7,644 nucleotides of DNA from Streptomyces violaceus (GCA_000715635.1 KL569155.1:35808-43451); one strand, 5' to 3'. Shown: positions 1 to 6,087, counted from the stretch's first letter. Translations and numbers: made by a program. Notes: generated from the letters alone by a model not told the origin.

Positions 1-333
1 GACCCGGGCTGCCGTCGGGTGGTCGCCGACGTCGGCCGCCACATCGGCAGCGGAGTGGCCAATCTCTGCAATCTGCTGAACCCGAGCCGCGTGGTCCTCG
101 GCGGCGATCTCGCCGAGGCCGGTGAGCTGGTGCTCGGGCCGATCCGGGAGTCCGTGGGGCGCTACGCGATCCCCAGCGCGGCACGCCAGTTGTCCGTTCT
201 CCCGGGCGCCCTCGGTGGCCGTGCGGAGGTCCTCGGAGCGCTCGCTCTCGCCCTCAGCGAGATGGGCGATTCGACGCTTTTGGATGGAACTGCCCCTGGA
301 GTGCTGCAGGCAGCGACGCCCGCCTTCACTTAG
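1..333 (+). CDS. rok7B7: ROK-family transcriptional regulator, C-terminal fragment (probable Rok7B7)
   Basis: The gene runs off the left edge; only the last 110 codons are present, in the frame beginning at base 1 and ending at TAG 331-333. The visible part is the end of the sugar-kinase-like ROK fold: a glycine-rich helix (DVGRHIGSGVANL) followed by the typical NLLNPSRVVLGGDLAEAG segment, where ROK proteins read roughly N-hydrophobic-x-x-P-x-x-hydrophobic-hydrophobic-GG. The upstream Cys-x-Cys-Gly zinc motif and the N-terminal winged-helix DNA-binding domain would lie outside the window, so regulator rather than sugar kinase is inferred from context. That context is a co-directional xylose-type ABC importer starting 121 bp downstream, as in S. 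coelicolor, where Rok7B7 (SCO6008) sits just upstream of xylFGH and its loss raises xylFGH expression and affects carbon catabolite repression and antibiotic production. Family assignment is firm; the specific name is likely but rests on synteny. Confidence 0.87.
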   Translation, partial: DPGCRRVVADVGRHIGSGVANLCNLLNPSRVVLGGDLAEAGELVLGPIRESVGRYAIPSAARQLSVLPGALGGRAEVLGALALALSEMGDSTLLDGTAPGVLQAATPAFT

Positions 334-335
334 AG

Positions 336-362
336 AACGGATGGCACCGTTGCCATCTCGTT
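336..362. repeat. Inverted repeat just after the ROK gene stop (operator or weak terminator)
   Basis: GATGGCA (340-346) and TGCCATC (351-357) form a perfect 7-bp inverted repeat around CCGT. Flanking AACG (336-339) and CGTT (359-362) extend it if T358 is bulged. It begins two bases after the ROK stop codon and is followed by an AT-richer stretch (TTAAGGATTT). It could be a transcription terminator for the regulator gene or a dimer-binding operator; the sequence alone does not decide. Confidence 0.5.
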
Positions 363-367
363 AAGGA

Positions 368-380
368 TTTACTTCTTGAC
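368..380 (+). promoter_or_regulatory. Candidate Rok7B7 binding site upstream of xylF
   Basis: The 13-mer TTTACTTCTTGAC matches at every position the degenerate Rok7B7 consensus as I remember it (TTKAMKHSTTSAV). A second, weaker match with 11 of 13 positions lies at 391-403, 23 bp further on. The first site overlaps the TTGACG box at 376-381, so a bound protein would cover a possible -35 element, which fits repression of xylFGH. The consensus is from memory and should be confirmed against the literature. Confidence 0.5.
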
Positions 381-404
381 GTCGCACGTGTGGCCGAGTT
401 GACT
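376..404 (+). promoter_or_regulatory. Possible xylF promoter region
   Basis: Two good -35-like hexamers are present: TTGACG at 376-381 and TTGACT at 399-404. With the first, a 17-nt spacer puts the second hexamer itself in the -10 position (a weak match), giving a leader of roughly 45 nt. With the second, the -10 would fall near CAATGT (422-427), also weak. Neither pairing is convincing on its own, so the exact start site is left open. Confidence 0.3.
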
Positions 405-422
405 TCCAGCCACCTCGGCCGC
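390..422. repeat. Inverted repeat in the xylF leader/promoter
   Basis: GGCCGAG (392-398) and CTCGGCC (414-420) are perfect 7-bp arms around a 15-nt centre that contains the second TTGACT box; G390/C422 can also pair, with a T-G wobble between. If transcription starts upstream, this would fold as a leader hairpin ending about 20 nt before the xylF ribosome-binding site. If not, it may be an operator. Confidence 0.4.
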
Positions 423-454
423 AATGTCGCGGCCTCGTCAGGGAGGTTTCTGAA

Positions 455-1567
455 GTGAATACGCGTATGCGTCGCGCCGCTGTTGCGATTGCCGCCGGTG
501 CGATGGCCGTTTCGCTTGCTGCCTGTGGCAGCGCCAAGGAGTCCGGCGACAACGCCGATTCCAGCGGGTCCGCCAAGAAGGGCGACGACATCAAGGTCGG
601 TCTGCTCCTTCCGGAGAACGCGACCGCCCGCTACGAGAAGTTCGACCGGGTGCTCATCGAGAAGAAGGTCAAGGAACTCACGGGCGGCAAGGGCGAGGTC
701 GTCTACGCCAACGCCAACCAGGACGCGGCCAAGCAGAACCAGCAGGTCGACACGATGGTGTCCAACAAGGTCGACGTGCTGATCGTGGACGCGGTGGACT
801 CCAAGGCCATCGCCGGCTCGGTGAAGAAGGCCAAGGACGCGAACATTCCCGTCGTCGCCTACGACCGCCTGGCCGAGGGCCCGATCGACGCCTATACCTC
901 GTTCGACAACGTCACGGTCGGCAAGACCCAGGGCGAGGCCCTGCTGAAGGCCCTGGGTGACAAGGCCAAGGACGGCCAGATCGTCATGATGAACGGGTCC
1001 TCCACCGACCCGAACGCCGCCCAGTTCAAGGAGGGCGCGCACTCCGTCCTCGACGGCAAGGTGAAGGTCGGCCGCGAGTACGACACCAAGGAGTGGAAGC
1101 CGGAGAACGCCAACGCCAACATGGAGGGCGCCATCTCCGCCCTCGGCAAGGACAAGATCGTCGGCGTCTACTCCGCCAACGACGGCATGGCGGGCGGCAT
1201 CATCACGGCCCTGAAGGCCGCCGGCATCGCCGACATCCCGGTCACCGGCCAGGACGCCGAACTCGCGGGTGTGCAGCGCATCGTGACCGGCGAGCAGTAC
1301 ATGAGCGTCTACAAGCCCTACCCGCAGGAGGCCGACGTCGCCGCCGAGATGGCCGTCGCGCTCGCCCAGGGCAAGTCGCTCGACTCCATCGCCAAGGACA
1401 AGGTCGACAGCCCGACCACCAAGGCCGTCCCCTCCGTCCTCGTCCCGGTCGTGTCGCTGACCAAGGACAACATCAAGGACACCGTCATCAAGGACGGCAT
1501 CTACACCGTGAGCGAGATCTGCACCGGCAAGTACAAGGCCGCGTGCGACAAGATCGGCCTCAAGTAA
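455..1567 (+). CDS. xylF: Xylose-type ABC transporter substrate-binding lipoprotein XylF
   Basis: This 370-residue protein is the extracellular sugar receptor of a CUT2 importer. It has a lipoprotein signal: Arg-rich start (NTRMRR), hydrophobic stretch about 8-23, and lipobox Leu-Ala-Ala-Cys with Cys24 as the lipid-anchored residue, followed by a Ser/Gly/Asp-rich linker (25-44). The mature part is a type I periplasmic-binding fold (Peripla_BP_4): first strand IKVGLLLPENATARYEKFDR (46-65), the VDVLIVDAVDS turn (106-116), IPVVAYDRLA (131-140), ANDGMAGG (241-248) and GQDAEL (265-270). The YDR and NDG-type segments are typical of xylose/ribose receptors; xylose as ligand is inferred from similarity and from the ROK neighbour. 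Start: GTG 455 has GGGAGG (441-446) 8 nt upstream; the in-frame ATG at 467 is too far from it. Two cysteines near the C-terminus (356, 364) could form a disulfide. It is the first gene of the operon with xylG and xylH. Confidence 0.92.
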   Translation: MNTRMRRAAVAIAAGAMAVSLAACGSAKESGDNADSSGSAKKGDDIKVGLLLPENATARYEKFDRVLIEKKVKELTGGKGEVVYANANQDAAKQNQQVDTMVSNKVDVLIVDAVDSKAIAGSVKKAKDANIPVVAYDRLAEGPIDAYTSFDNVTVGKTQGEALLKALGDKAKDGQIVMMNGSSTDPNAAQFKEGAHSVLDGKVKVGREYDTKEWKPENANANMEGAISALGKDKIVGVYSANDGMAGGIITALKAAGIADIPVTGQDAELAGVQRIVTGEQYMSVYKPYPQEADVAAEMAVALAQGKSLDSIAKDKVDSPTTKAVPSVLVPVVSLTKDNIKDTVIKDGIYTVSEICTGKYKAACDKIGLK

Positions 1568-1591
1568 CAGCCGGTCAGTTCCCCCGAGTTC

Positions 1592-1639
1592 CTCCGGCGC
1601 CCCGCACACCAGCCCCGCAAGCTACGCGGGGCGCCGGAG
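1592..1639 (+). promoter_or_regulatory. Strong intercistronic hairpin between xylF and xylG, with an alternative fold
   Basis: CTCCGGCGCCCCGC (1592-1605) and GCGGGGCGCCGGAG (1626-1639) are perfect 14-bp arms around a 20-nt loop. The loop carries a second copy of GCCCCGC (1612-1618) that can pair with GCGGGGC (1626-1632) instead, so two hairpins compete for one 3' arm. There is no T-tract, and it lies in the 127-bp gap between the binding-protein and ATPase genes. In other ABC operons such structures protect the upstream mRNA and partly terminate transcription, so the binding protein is made in excess. That role is inferred here. Confidence 0.75.
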
Positions 1640-1690
1640 TGATCGCTCCTCCCACACTTCTGCACAACCTCCCGCTGGTCAGGCGGCGAA

Positions 1691-1694
1691 GGAG
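1691..1694 (+). promoter_or_regulatory. Ribosome-binding site that fixes the xylG start at GTG 1704
   Basis: The only Shine-Dalgarno-like sequence is AAGGAG (1689-1694), which directly abuts an in-frame ATG at 1695. With zero spacing that ATG is a poor start. GTG at 1704, three codons later, has 9 nt spacing from GGAG and gives an N-terminus (MSATPVLALRGVSKRFG) typical of the family. Confidence 0.7.
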
Positions 1695-1703
1695 ATGGTT
1701 CAC

Positions 1704-2486
1704 GTGTCCGCTACGCCCGTGCTGGCGTTGCGCGGGGTCTCCAAGCGATTCGGTGCCGTACAGGCGCTCACCGACGTAGAGCTTGAGATCCATGCCGGTG
1801 AGGTGGTCGCCCTGGTCGGCGACAACGGCGCCGGAAAGTCCACGCTGGTCAAGACGATCGCCGGCGTGCACCCCATCGATGAGGGCGTCATCGAATGGGA
1901 CGGCAGGTCCGTCCAGATCAACAAGCCGCACGACGCCCAGAACCTGGGCATCGCGACCGTCTACCAGGACCTCGCGCTGTGCGACAACATCGACGTCGTC
2001 GGCAACCTCTACCTGGGCCGGGAGATCCGCAAGCGCGGTGTCCTGGACGAGGTGGAGATGGAGCGCCGCTCCCGGGAGCTGCTCGACACGCTGTCGATCC
2101 GCATCCCCAGTGTGCGCATCCCGATCGCCTCGCTCTCCGGCGGCCAGCGCCAGACGGTGGCCATCGCGCGGTCCATGCTCGGCGAGCCCAAGCTGGTCAT
2201 CCTCGACGAGCCCACCGCCGCCCTCGGCGTCGAGCAGACCGCGCAGGTCCTCGACCTCGTCGAGCGGCTGCGCGAGCGCGGCCACGCCGTCATCCTCATC
2301 AGCCACAACATGGCCGACGTCAAGGCCGTCGCGGACAAGGTCGCCGTGCTGCGCCTCGGTCGCAACAACGGCATCTTCGAGGTCAAGTCGACCTCGCAGG
2401 AAGAGATCATCTCCGCCATTACGGGCGCCACCGAAAACGCCGTGACCCGCCGTGCGGCGCGCACGAACGGGGAGGTATCCAAGTGA
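1704..2486 (+). CDS. xylG: Sugar ABC transporter ATP-binding protein XylG (single nucleotide-binding domain)
   Basis: This 260-residue cytoplasmic ATPase drives sugar uptake through XylH. All ABC motifs are visible: Walker A GDNGAGKST (39-47), Q-loop Gln88 in VYQDL, signature LSGGQ (144-148), Walker B LVILDEPTAAL (164-174, catalytic Glu169) and H-loop His201. The D-loop reads Ala-Ala-Leu-Gly, without the usual Asp. Unlike E. coli XylG or RbsA (about 500 residues, two fused ATPase domains), this protein has one domain, so it must work as a homodimer; single-domain forms such as the fructose transporter FrcA are known in this family. Start GTG 1704 is chosen on Shine-Dalgarno spacing; an ATG at 1695 would add three residues. 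The TGA stop overlaps the xylH GTG start (GTGA, 2483-2486), which points to translational coupling. The substrate is set by XylF and XylH, so xylose is inferred from context. Confidence 0.94.
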   Translation: MSATPVLALRGVSKRFGAVQALTDVELEIHAGEVVALVGDNGAGKSTLVKTIAGVHPIDEGVIEWDGRSVQINKPHDAQNLGIATVYQDLALCDNIDVVGNLYLGREIRKRGVLDEVEMERRSRELLDTLSIRIPSVRIPIASLSGGQRQTVAIARSMLGEPKLVILDEPTAALGVEQTAQVLDLVERLRERGHAVILISHNMADVKAVADKVAVLRLGRNNGIFEVKSTSQEEIISAITGATENAVTRRAARTNGEVSK

Positions 2487-3784
2487 GTATCGACAAGACC
2501 TCCGCGACTCCGGGAGCCCCCGAAGACCACGTGGTGGAGAACCCCGAGGCGGCCAAGGCCGCCACCACGGTCGTCGACCCCCGGCTGCTGGTGCGCGAGC
2601 AGGGCTTCGCGGGCTACGTCACCGAGTTCAAGCGGAAGATGAAGTCCGGTGACCTGGGCTCCATCCCGGTGGTCGTCGGCCTGGCCATCATCTGGATCAT
2701 CTTCCAGAGCTTGAACTCCAACTTCCTCACCGCGGGCAACCTGTCCGACATGTCCGTCGCCATGGTCGGCACCGGCATGATCGCCGTCGGCATCGTGTTC
2801 GTGCTGCTGCTCGGCGAGATCGACCTGTCGGTCGGCTCGGTCAGCGGTGTGGCGGGCGCGAGCTTCGCCGTGCTCAACGTCACCAACGGCATGAACGAGT
2901 GGCTCGCCTTCGCGCTGGCCATCGTCACCGGCACGGTCGCCGGCGCGCTGCACGGCTTCTTCTTCGCGAAGATCGGCGTTCCCGCGTTCGCCGTCACGCT
3001 GGCCGGCCTGCTGTTCTGGAACGGTTTCATGCTCCAGATCCTGGGCGACAACGGCACGATCAACCTCGACCCGGACGGGGTCGTGGCCCAGCTGACCAGC
3101 TACTACTTCTCCGACGTGGCCGCCGCCTACGGTCTGGCCGTGGTGGTGACCGCCGGGTACTTCCTCAGCTCCTTCCTCGGCAACCGGCGGCGTGAGGCCG
3201 CGGGCGTGCCGTCGCGGCCGCTGAGCGAGACGGTGGTGCGGACGGTACTGCTCGCCGTCCTGGCCTTCGCCGTCGCGATCGTCTTCAACCAGTACAAGGG
3301 CCTGCCGCTGGCCGTGGTGATCTTCATCGTGGTGCTCCTGGTCACGGACTTCGTGCTGCGGCGGACGGCGTACGGGCGGAAGGTGTTCGCGCTCGGCGGC
3401 AGCGTCGAGGCGTCGAGGCGTGCCGGTATCAACGTCGAGCTGGTCCGGATCTCGGTGTTCGCGATCTCCGGGACCTTCGCCGCGGTGGGCGGTCTGTTCA
3501 TCGCGTCGAAGATCGCCGCGGCGAACCAGGGCGCGGGCGGCGGTGACCTGCTGATGAACGCGATCGCCGCCGCGGTGATCGGCGGTACGTCGCTGTTCGG
3601 CGGTCGCGGGCGGACGTGGAACGCGCTGCTCGGTGTGCTGGTGATCGTGTCGATCCAGTACGGGCTCGCCCTGGAGGGCATCGCCTCTCCGGTGCAGTAC
3701 ATGATCACCGGTGGTGTGCTGTTGGCCACGGTCGTGATCGACGCGGTGACGCGCAAGACGCAGAAGACCGCGGGGCGCGCGTAG
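2483..3784 (+). CDS. xylH: Xylose-type ABC transporter permease XylH
   Basis: This 433-residue integral membrane protein of the CUT2 (BPD_transp_2) permease family forms the sugar channel, presumably as a homodimer. It starts with about 55 hydrophilic residues on the likely cytoplasmic side, then roughly ten or more hydrophobic segments (about 61-77, 91-110, 116-133, 139-160, 165-187, 212-232, 252-270, 274-292, 321-341, 380-398, 404-421). Family hallmarks are GEIDLSVGS (111-119), the coupling-helix region VFALGGSVEASRRAGINVEL (301-320), and IGGTSLFGGRG (366-376). A charged loop (233-250, NRRREAAGVPSRP) interrupts the middle. The size is close to that of other xylose permeases and longer than RbsC (about 320). 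Start: GTG 2483 overlaps the xylG stop and has GGGGAGG (2469-2475) 7 nt upstream; the frame stays open far upstream, through xylG, but that part is not coding. It is the last gene of the operon, followed 14 bp later by a terminator hairpin. Confidence 0.94.
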   Translation: MSIDKTSATPGAPEDHVVENPEAAKAATTVVDPRLLVREQGFAGYVTEFKRKMKSGDLGSIPVVVGLAIIWIIFQSLNSNFLTAGNLSDMSVAMVGTGMIAVGIVFVLLLGEIDLSVGSVSGVAGASFAVLNVTNGMNEWLAFALAIVTGTVAGALHGFFFAKIGVPAFAVTLAGLLFWNGFMLQILGDNGTINLDPDGVVAQLTSYYFSDVAAAYGLAVVVTAGYFLSSFLGNRRREAAGVPSRPLSETVVRTVLLAVLAFAVAIVFNQYKGLPLAVVIFIVVLLVTDFVLRRTAYGRKVFALGGSVEASRRAGINVELVRISVFAISGTFAAVGGLFIASKIAAANQGAGGGDLLMNAIAAAVIGGTSLFGGRGRTWNALLGVLVIVSIQYGLALEGIASPVQYMITGGVLLATVVIDAVTRKTQKTAGRA

Positions 3785-3798
3785 CGCTGACCGACCCC

Positions 3799-3830
3799 CT
3801 GTGCCCGGCATCGAGAGGTGCCGGGCACAG
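3799..3830 (+). terminator. Intrinsic-type terminator after xylFGH
   Basis: CTGTGCCCGGCA (3799-3810) and TGCCGGGCACAG (3819-3830) are perfect 12-bp arms with an 8-nt loop, followed by the modestly T-rich TTGTGTCGT. It lies 14 bp after the xylH stop. Stem strength and position make it the end of the importer operon, as is usual in Streptomyces even without a long T-run. Confidence 0.85.
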
Positions 3831-3854
3831 TTGTGTCGTAGGTGTGGCACAACT
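3829..3854. repeat. Inverted repeat upstream of dxs (candidate operator)
   Basis: AGTTGTG (3829-3835) and CACAACT (3848-3854) are perfect 7-bp arms separated by 12 bp. The right arm touches TTGGGT (3854-3859), which could be a -35 element. The left arm overlaps the last two bases of the preceding terminator. The spacing suits a dimeric regulator, but no known site is recognised. Confidence 0.4.
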
Positions 3855-3918
3855 TGGGTACAGCCGAAAGCGTGATGTATGCCCCACGGCCTCGGCGCAG
3901 CCCTCAGGGGCGGAACAT

Positions 3919-3924
3919 TAGACT
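3919..3924 (+). promoter_or_regulatory. Possible -10 element of the dxs promoter
   Basis: TAGACT resembles -10 boxes used by the main Streptomyces sigma factor, and would give a leader of about 40 nt before dxs. No good -35 lies 16-19 bp upstream. GGAAC at 3912-3916 resembles an extracytoplasmic-function sigma -35 box, but no matching -10 is obvious. Placement is tentative. Confidence 0.3.
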
Positions 3925-3972
3925 CGACACGCCCGGCAACAGCTCGATCAGCTCTACTGCAAGGAGGCACGG

Positions 3973-5922
3973 GTGCCGCTGCTGACCCGTATCAGGGGAC
4001 CGCGCGATCTGGACCGGCTCAGCCTGGAGGAGCTGAACCAGCTGGCGGAGGAGATCCGGAGCTTCCTCGTCGAAGCGGTCTCCAAGACCGGCGGTCACCT
4101 CGGCCCCAATCTCGGCGTGGTGGAGCTCACCATCGCCCTGCACCGGGTCTTCGACTCGCCCAGGGACAAGGTGCTCTGGGACACCGGCCACCAGTCCTAC
4201 GTCCACAAGCTCCTCACCGGCCGTCAGGACTTCTCCAAGCTCAAGATGAAGGGCGGCCTGTCCGGCTACCCCTCGCAGGCCGAGTCCGAGCACGACGTCA
4301 TCGAGAACTCGCACGCCTCGACCGTCCTCGGCTGGGCCGACGGCATCGCCAAGGCCAACCAGATCATGGACCGCGACGACCACGTGGTCGCCGTGATCGG
4401 TGACGGGGCCCTGACCGGCGGCATGGCCTGGGAGGCGCTGAACAACATCGCCGACGCCAAGGACCGTCCCCTCGTCATCGTCGTCAACGACAACGAGCGG
4501 TCCTACGCGCCGACCATCGGCGGTCTCGCCAACCACCTCGCGACGCTGCGGACGACGGACGGCTACGAGCGCTTCCTCGCCCGCACCAAGGAGGTGCTGG
4601 AGCGCACGCCCGTCGTCGGCCAGGCGCTCTACGACACCCTGCACGGCGCCAAGAAGGGCCTGAAGGACTTCATCGCCCCGCAGGGCATGTTCGAGGACCT
4701 CGGCCTGAAATACGTCGGCCCGATCGACGGCCACGACCTCGAGGCCCTGGAGTCCGCGCTCGCCAAGGCCAAGCGGTTCGGCGGGCCGGTCATCGTGCAC
4801 TGCCTCACCGAGAAGGGCCGCGGCTACCAGCCCGCCCTCCAGGACGAGGCCGACCGCTTCCACGCCGTCGGCAAGATCCACCCCGACACGGGCCTGCCGA
4901 TCAAGACCTCCGGCGCCGACTGGACCTCCGTCTTCGGCGACGAGATGGTCGAACTCGGCAAGGAGCGCGAGGACATCGTCGCCATCACGGCCGCGATGCT
5001 CCAGCCGGTGGGCCTGGAGAAGTTCGCCAAGCGCTTCCCCGACCGGGTCTACGACGTCGGCATCGCCGAGCAGCACGGCGCCGTGTCGGCGGCCGGACTG
5101 GCGACGGGCGGAGTGCACCCGGTGTTCGCCGTGTACGCCACCTTCCTCAACCGCGCCTTCGACCAGGTGCTGATGGACGTGGCCCTGCACAAGTGCGGTG
5201 TCACCTTCGTGCTGGACCGGGCCGGTGTCACCGGCACCGACGGGGCCTCCCACAACGGCATGTGGGACATGTCGATCCTGCAGGTCGTGCCGGGGCTGCG
5301 GCTGGCCGCGCCGCGTGACGCCGACCAGGTCCGCGCACAGCTGCGCGAGGCCGTCGCGGTCGATGACGCGCCGACCGTGGTCCGCTTCTCCAAGGGCGCC
5401 GTCGGTCCCGCCGTACCCGCCGTCGGCCGCGTCGGCGGCATGGACGTGCTGCGCGAGCCCGGCACCGACCGGCCGGACGTGCTGCTGGTCTCGGTCGGCG
5501 CCCTCGCCCCGATGTGCCTGGAGATCGCCGGTCTGCTCGACAAGCAGGGCATCTCCACCACCGTCGTCGACCCGCGCTGGGTCAAGCCCGTCGACGAGGC
5601 CATGGCCCCGCTCGCCGAGCGGCACCGCGTGGTCGTCACCGTCGAGGACAACAGCCGGGTCGGTGGTGTGGGATCGGCGATCGCGCAGGCACTGCGTGAC
5701 GCGGGTGTGGATGTGCCGCTGCGTGACTTCGGCATCCCGCCGCGCTTCCTCGACCACGCCACGCGTGCCGAGATCCTCGCCGAGATCGGCCTCACCGCGC
5801 CGGACATCGCCCGGCAGGTGACCGGGCTGGTCGCCAAGCTGGACGGGCGGTACGAGCGGGGTGCCGTGGACGCGGTGGACTCCGTGGACGCAGTGGACTC
5901 CGTGGAGTCCGTGCGCGACTGA
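3973..5922 (+). CDS. dxs: 1-deoxy-D-xylulose-5-phosphate synthase
   Basis: This 649-residue cytoplasmic enzyme joins pyruvate and glyceraldehyde 3-phosphate, with thiamine diphosphate and Mg2+, to make 1-deoxy-D-xylulose 5-phosphate, the first step of the MEP isoprenoid pathway and a precursor for thiamine and pyridoxal. Visible landmarks in order: HLGPNLG (42-48), [10 protein letters not shown] (70-79), ENSHAST (111-117), the thiamine/Mg motif GDGALTGG (143-150) with NDN (172-174), YVGPIDGHD (247-255), KGRGY (281-285), catalytic Glu366 in [19 protein letters not shown] (388-398), DRAG (415-418), DGASH (423-427) and a transketolase C-terminal domain. Nothing catalytic is missing. Start GTG 3973 has AAGGAGG (3961-3967) 5 nt upstream and gives the actinobacterial N-terminus [17 protein letters not shown]. 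The last 18 residues (632-649) are a Val-Asp-Ala/Val-Asp-Ser repeat tail. Streptomyces often carry a second dxs, so this may not be the only copy. Terminators on both sides indicate a single-gene unit. Confidence 0.98.
   Translation: MPLLTRIRGPRDLDRLSLEELNQLAEEIRSFLVEAVSKTGGHLGPNLGVVELTIALHRVFDSPRDKVLWDTGHQSYVHKLLTGRQDFSKLKMKGGLSGYPSQAESEHDVIENSHASTVLGWADGIAKANQIMDRDDHVVAVIGDGALTGGMAWEALNNIADAKDRPLVIVVNDNERSYAPTIGGLANHLATLRTTDGYERFLARTKEVLERTPVVGQALYDTLHGAKKGLKDFIAPQGMFEDLGLKYVGPIDGHDLEALESALAKAKRFGGPVIVHCLTEKGRGYQPALQDEADRFHAVGKIHPDTGLPIKTSGADWTSVFGDEMVELGKEREDIVAITAAMLQPVGLEKFAKRFPDRVYDVGIAEQHGAVSAAGLATGGVHPVFAVYATFLNRAFDQVLMDVALHKCGVTFVLDRAGVTGTDGASHNGMWDMSILQVVPGLRLAAPRDADQVRAQLREAVAVDDAPTVVRFSKGAVGPAVPAVGRVGGMDVLREPGTDRPDVLLVSVGALAPMCLEIAGLLDKQGISTTVVDPRWVKPVDEAMAPLAERHRVVVTVEDNSRVGGVGSAIAQALRDAGVDVPLRDFGIPPRFLDHATRAEILAEIGLTAPDIARQVTGLVAKLDGRYERGAVDAVDSVDAVDSVESVRD
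5866..5910 (+). repeat. In-frame 9/18-bp tandem repeat at the 3' end of dxs
   Basis: GTGGACGCGGTGGACTCC (5866-5883) is followed directly by a copy with a single change (5884-5901, G to A at the ninth base) and a decayed third half-unit GTGGAGTCC (5902-5910). The basic unit is 9 bp, coding Val-Asp-Ala or Val-Asp-Ser. It keeps the reading frame and lies beyond the conserved enzyme domains. Confidence 0.85.
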
Positions 5923-5961
5923 CGCGGTTCACGCGGCCGACACGGCCGAACGGGTTCGGAT

Positions 5962-6001
5962 GGGCCGGTTTCACCACCGTGAAGGGTGGTGAAACCGGCC
6001 C
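5962..6001. terminator. Very strong terminator hairpin after dxs
   Basis: GGGCCGGTTTCACCACC (5962-5978) and GGTGGTGAAACCGGCCC (5985-6001) are perfect 17-bp arms with a 6-nt loop (GTGAAG), 39 bp after the dxs stop. No T-run follows on either strand. The perfect symmetry means it could stop transcription from both directions. It isolates dxs from the permease gene. Confidence 0.88.
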
Positions 6002-6017
6002 GTTGGCGTGAAATCTT

Positions 6018-6064
6018 CCCCGCCGGGGCATACGGATGGTTGCCCCCTCTCGATCATGTCGAGG
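6018..6064 (+). promoter_or_regulatory. Leader region of the permease gene with small inverted repeats
   Basis: The stretch holds CCCCG-C-CGGGG (6018-6028), GGGGCA (6025-6030) against TGCCCC (6041-6046), which reuses the right arm of the first, and CTCGA-TCATG-TCGAG (6049-6063). These are short and may be operators or leader hairpins. No convincing promoter hexamers were identified, although one must lie after the dxs terminator if the permease has its own transcript. Confidence 0.35.
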
Positions 6065-6087
6065 ACGACAAGCGTGGGAGGTACCCC

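Noticed and set aside
334..454. A small gene or RNA in the rok-xylF gap
   Set aside because: No open frame with a ribosome-binding site and no recognisable RNA fold beyond the reported repeats.
326..1609. Long open frame on the minus strand opposite xylF (427 codons)
   Set aside because: It is antisense to a well-supported gene, is a Gly/Asp/Val/Leu-rich low-complexity translation typical of high-GC codon shadows, and has no family resemblance.
1895..2482. N-terminal extension of xylH into the xylG region
   Set aside because: The frame is open but overlaps xylG in another frame and codes an Arg/Pro-rich sequence; GTG 2483 with its own Shine-Dalgarno site is the real start.
2009..3970. Long minus-strand open frame opposite xylG and xylH (653 codons)
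   Set aside because: It spans two real genes, a terminator and the dxs leader, and its Arg/His/Asp/Gln-rich translation is an artefact of GC-biased third positions.
3904..5757. Long minus-strand open frame opposite dxs (617 codons)
   Set aside because: The + strand carries a complete dxs with all catalytic motifs; the antisense translation is compositionally biased and shows no domain.
5986..6087. Upstream start for the permease at GTG 5986
   Set aside because: It lies inside the dxs terminator hairpin and has no ribosome-binding site; GTG 6088 has GGGAGG at proper spacing.
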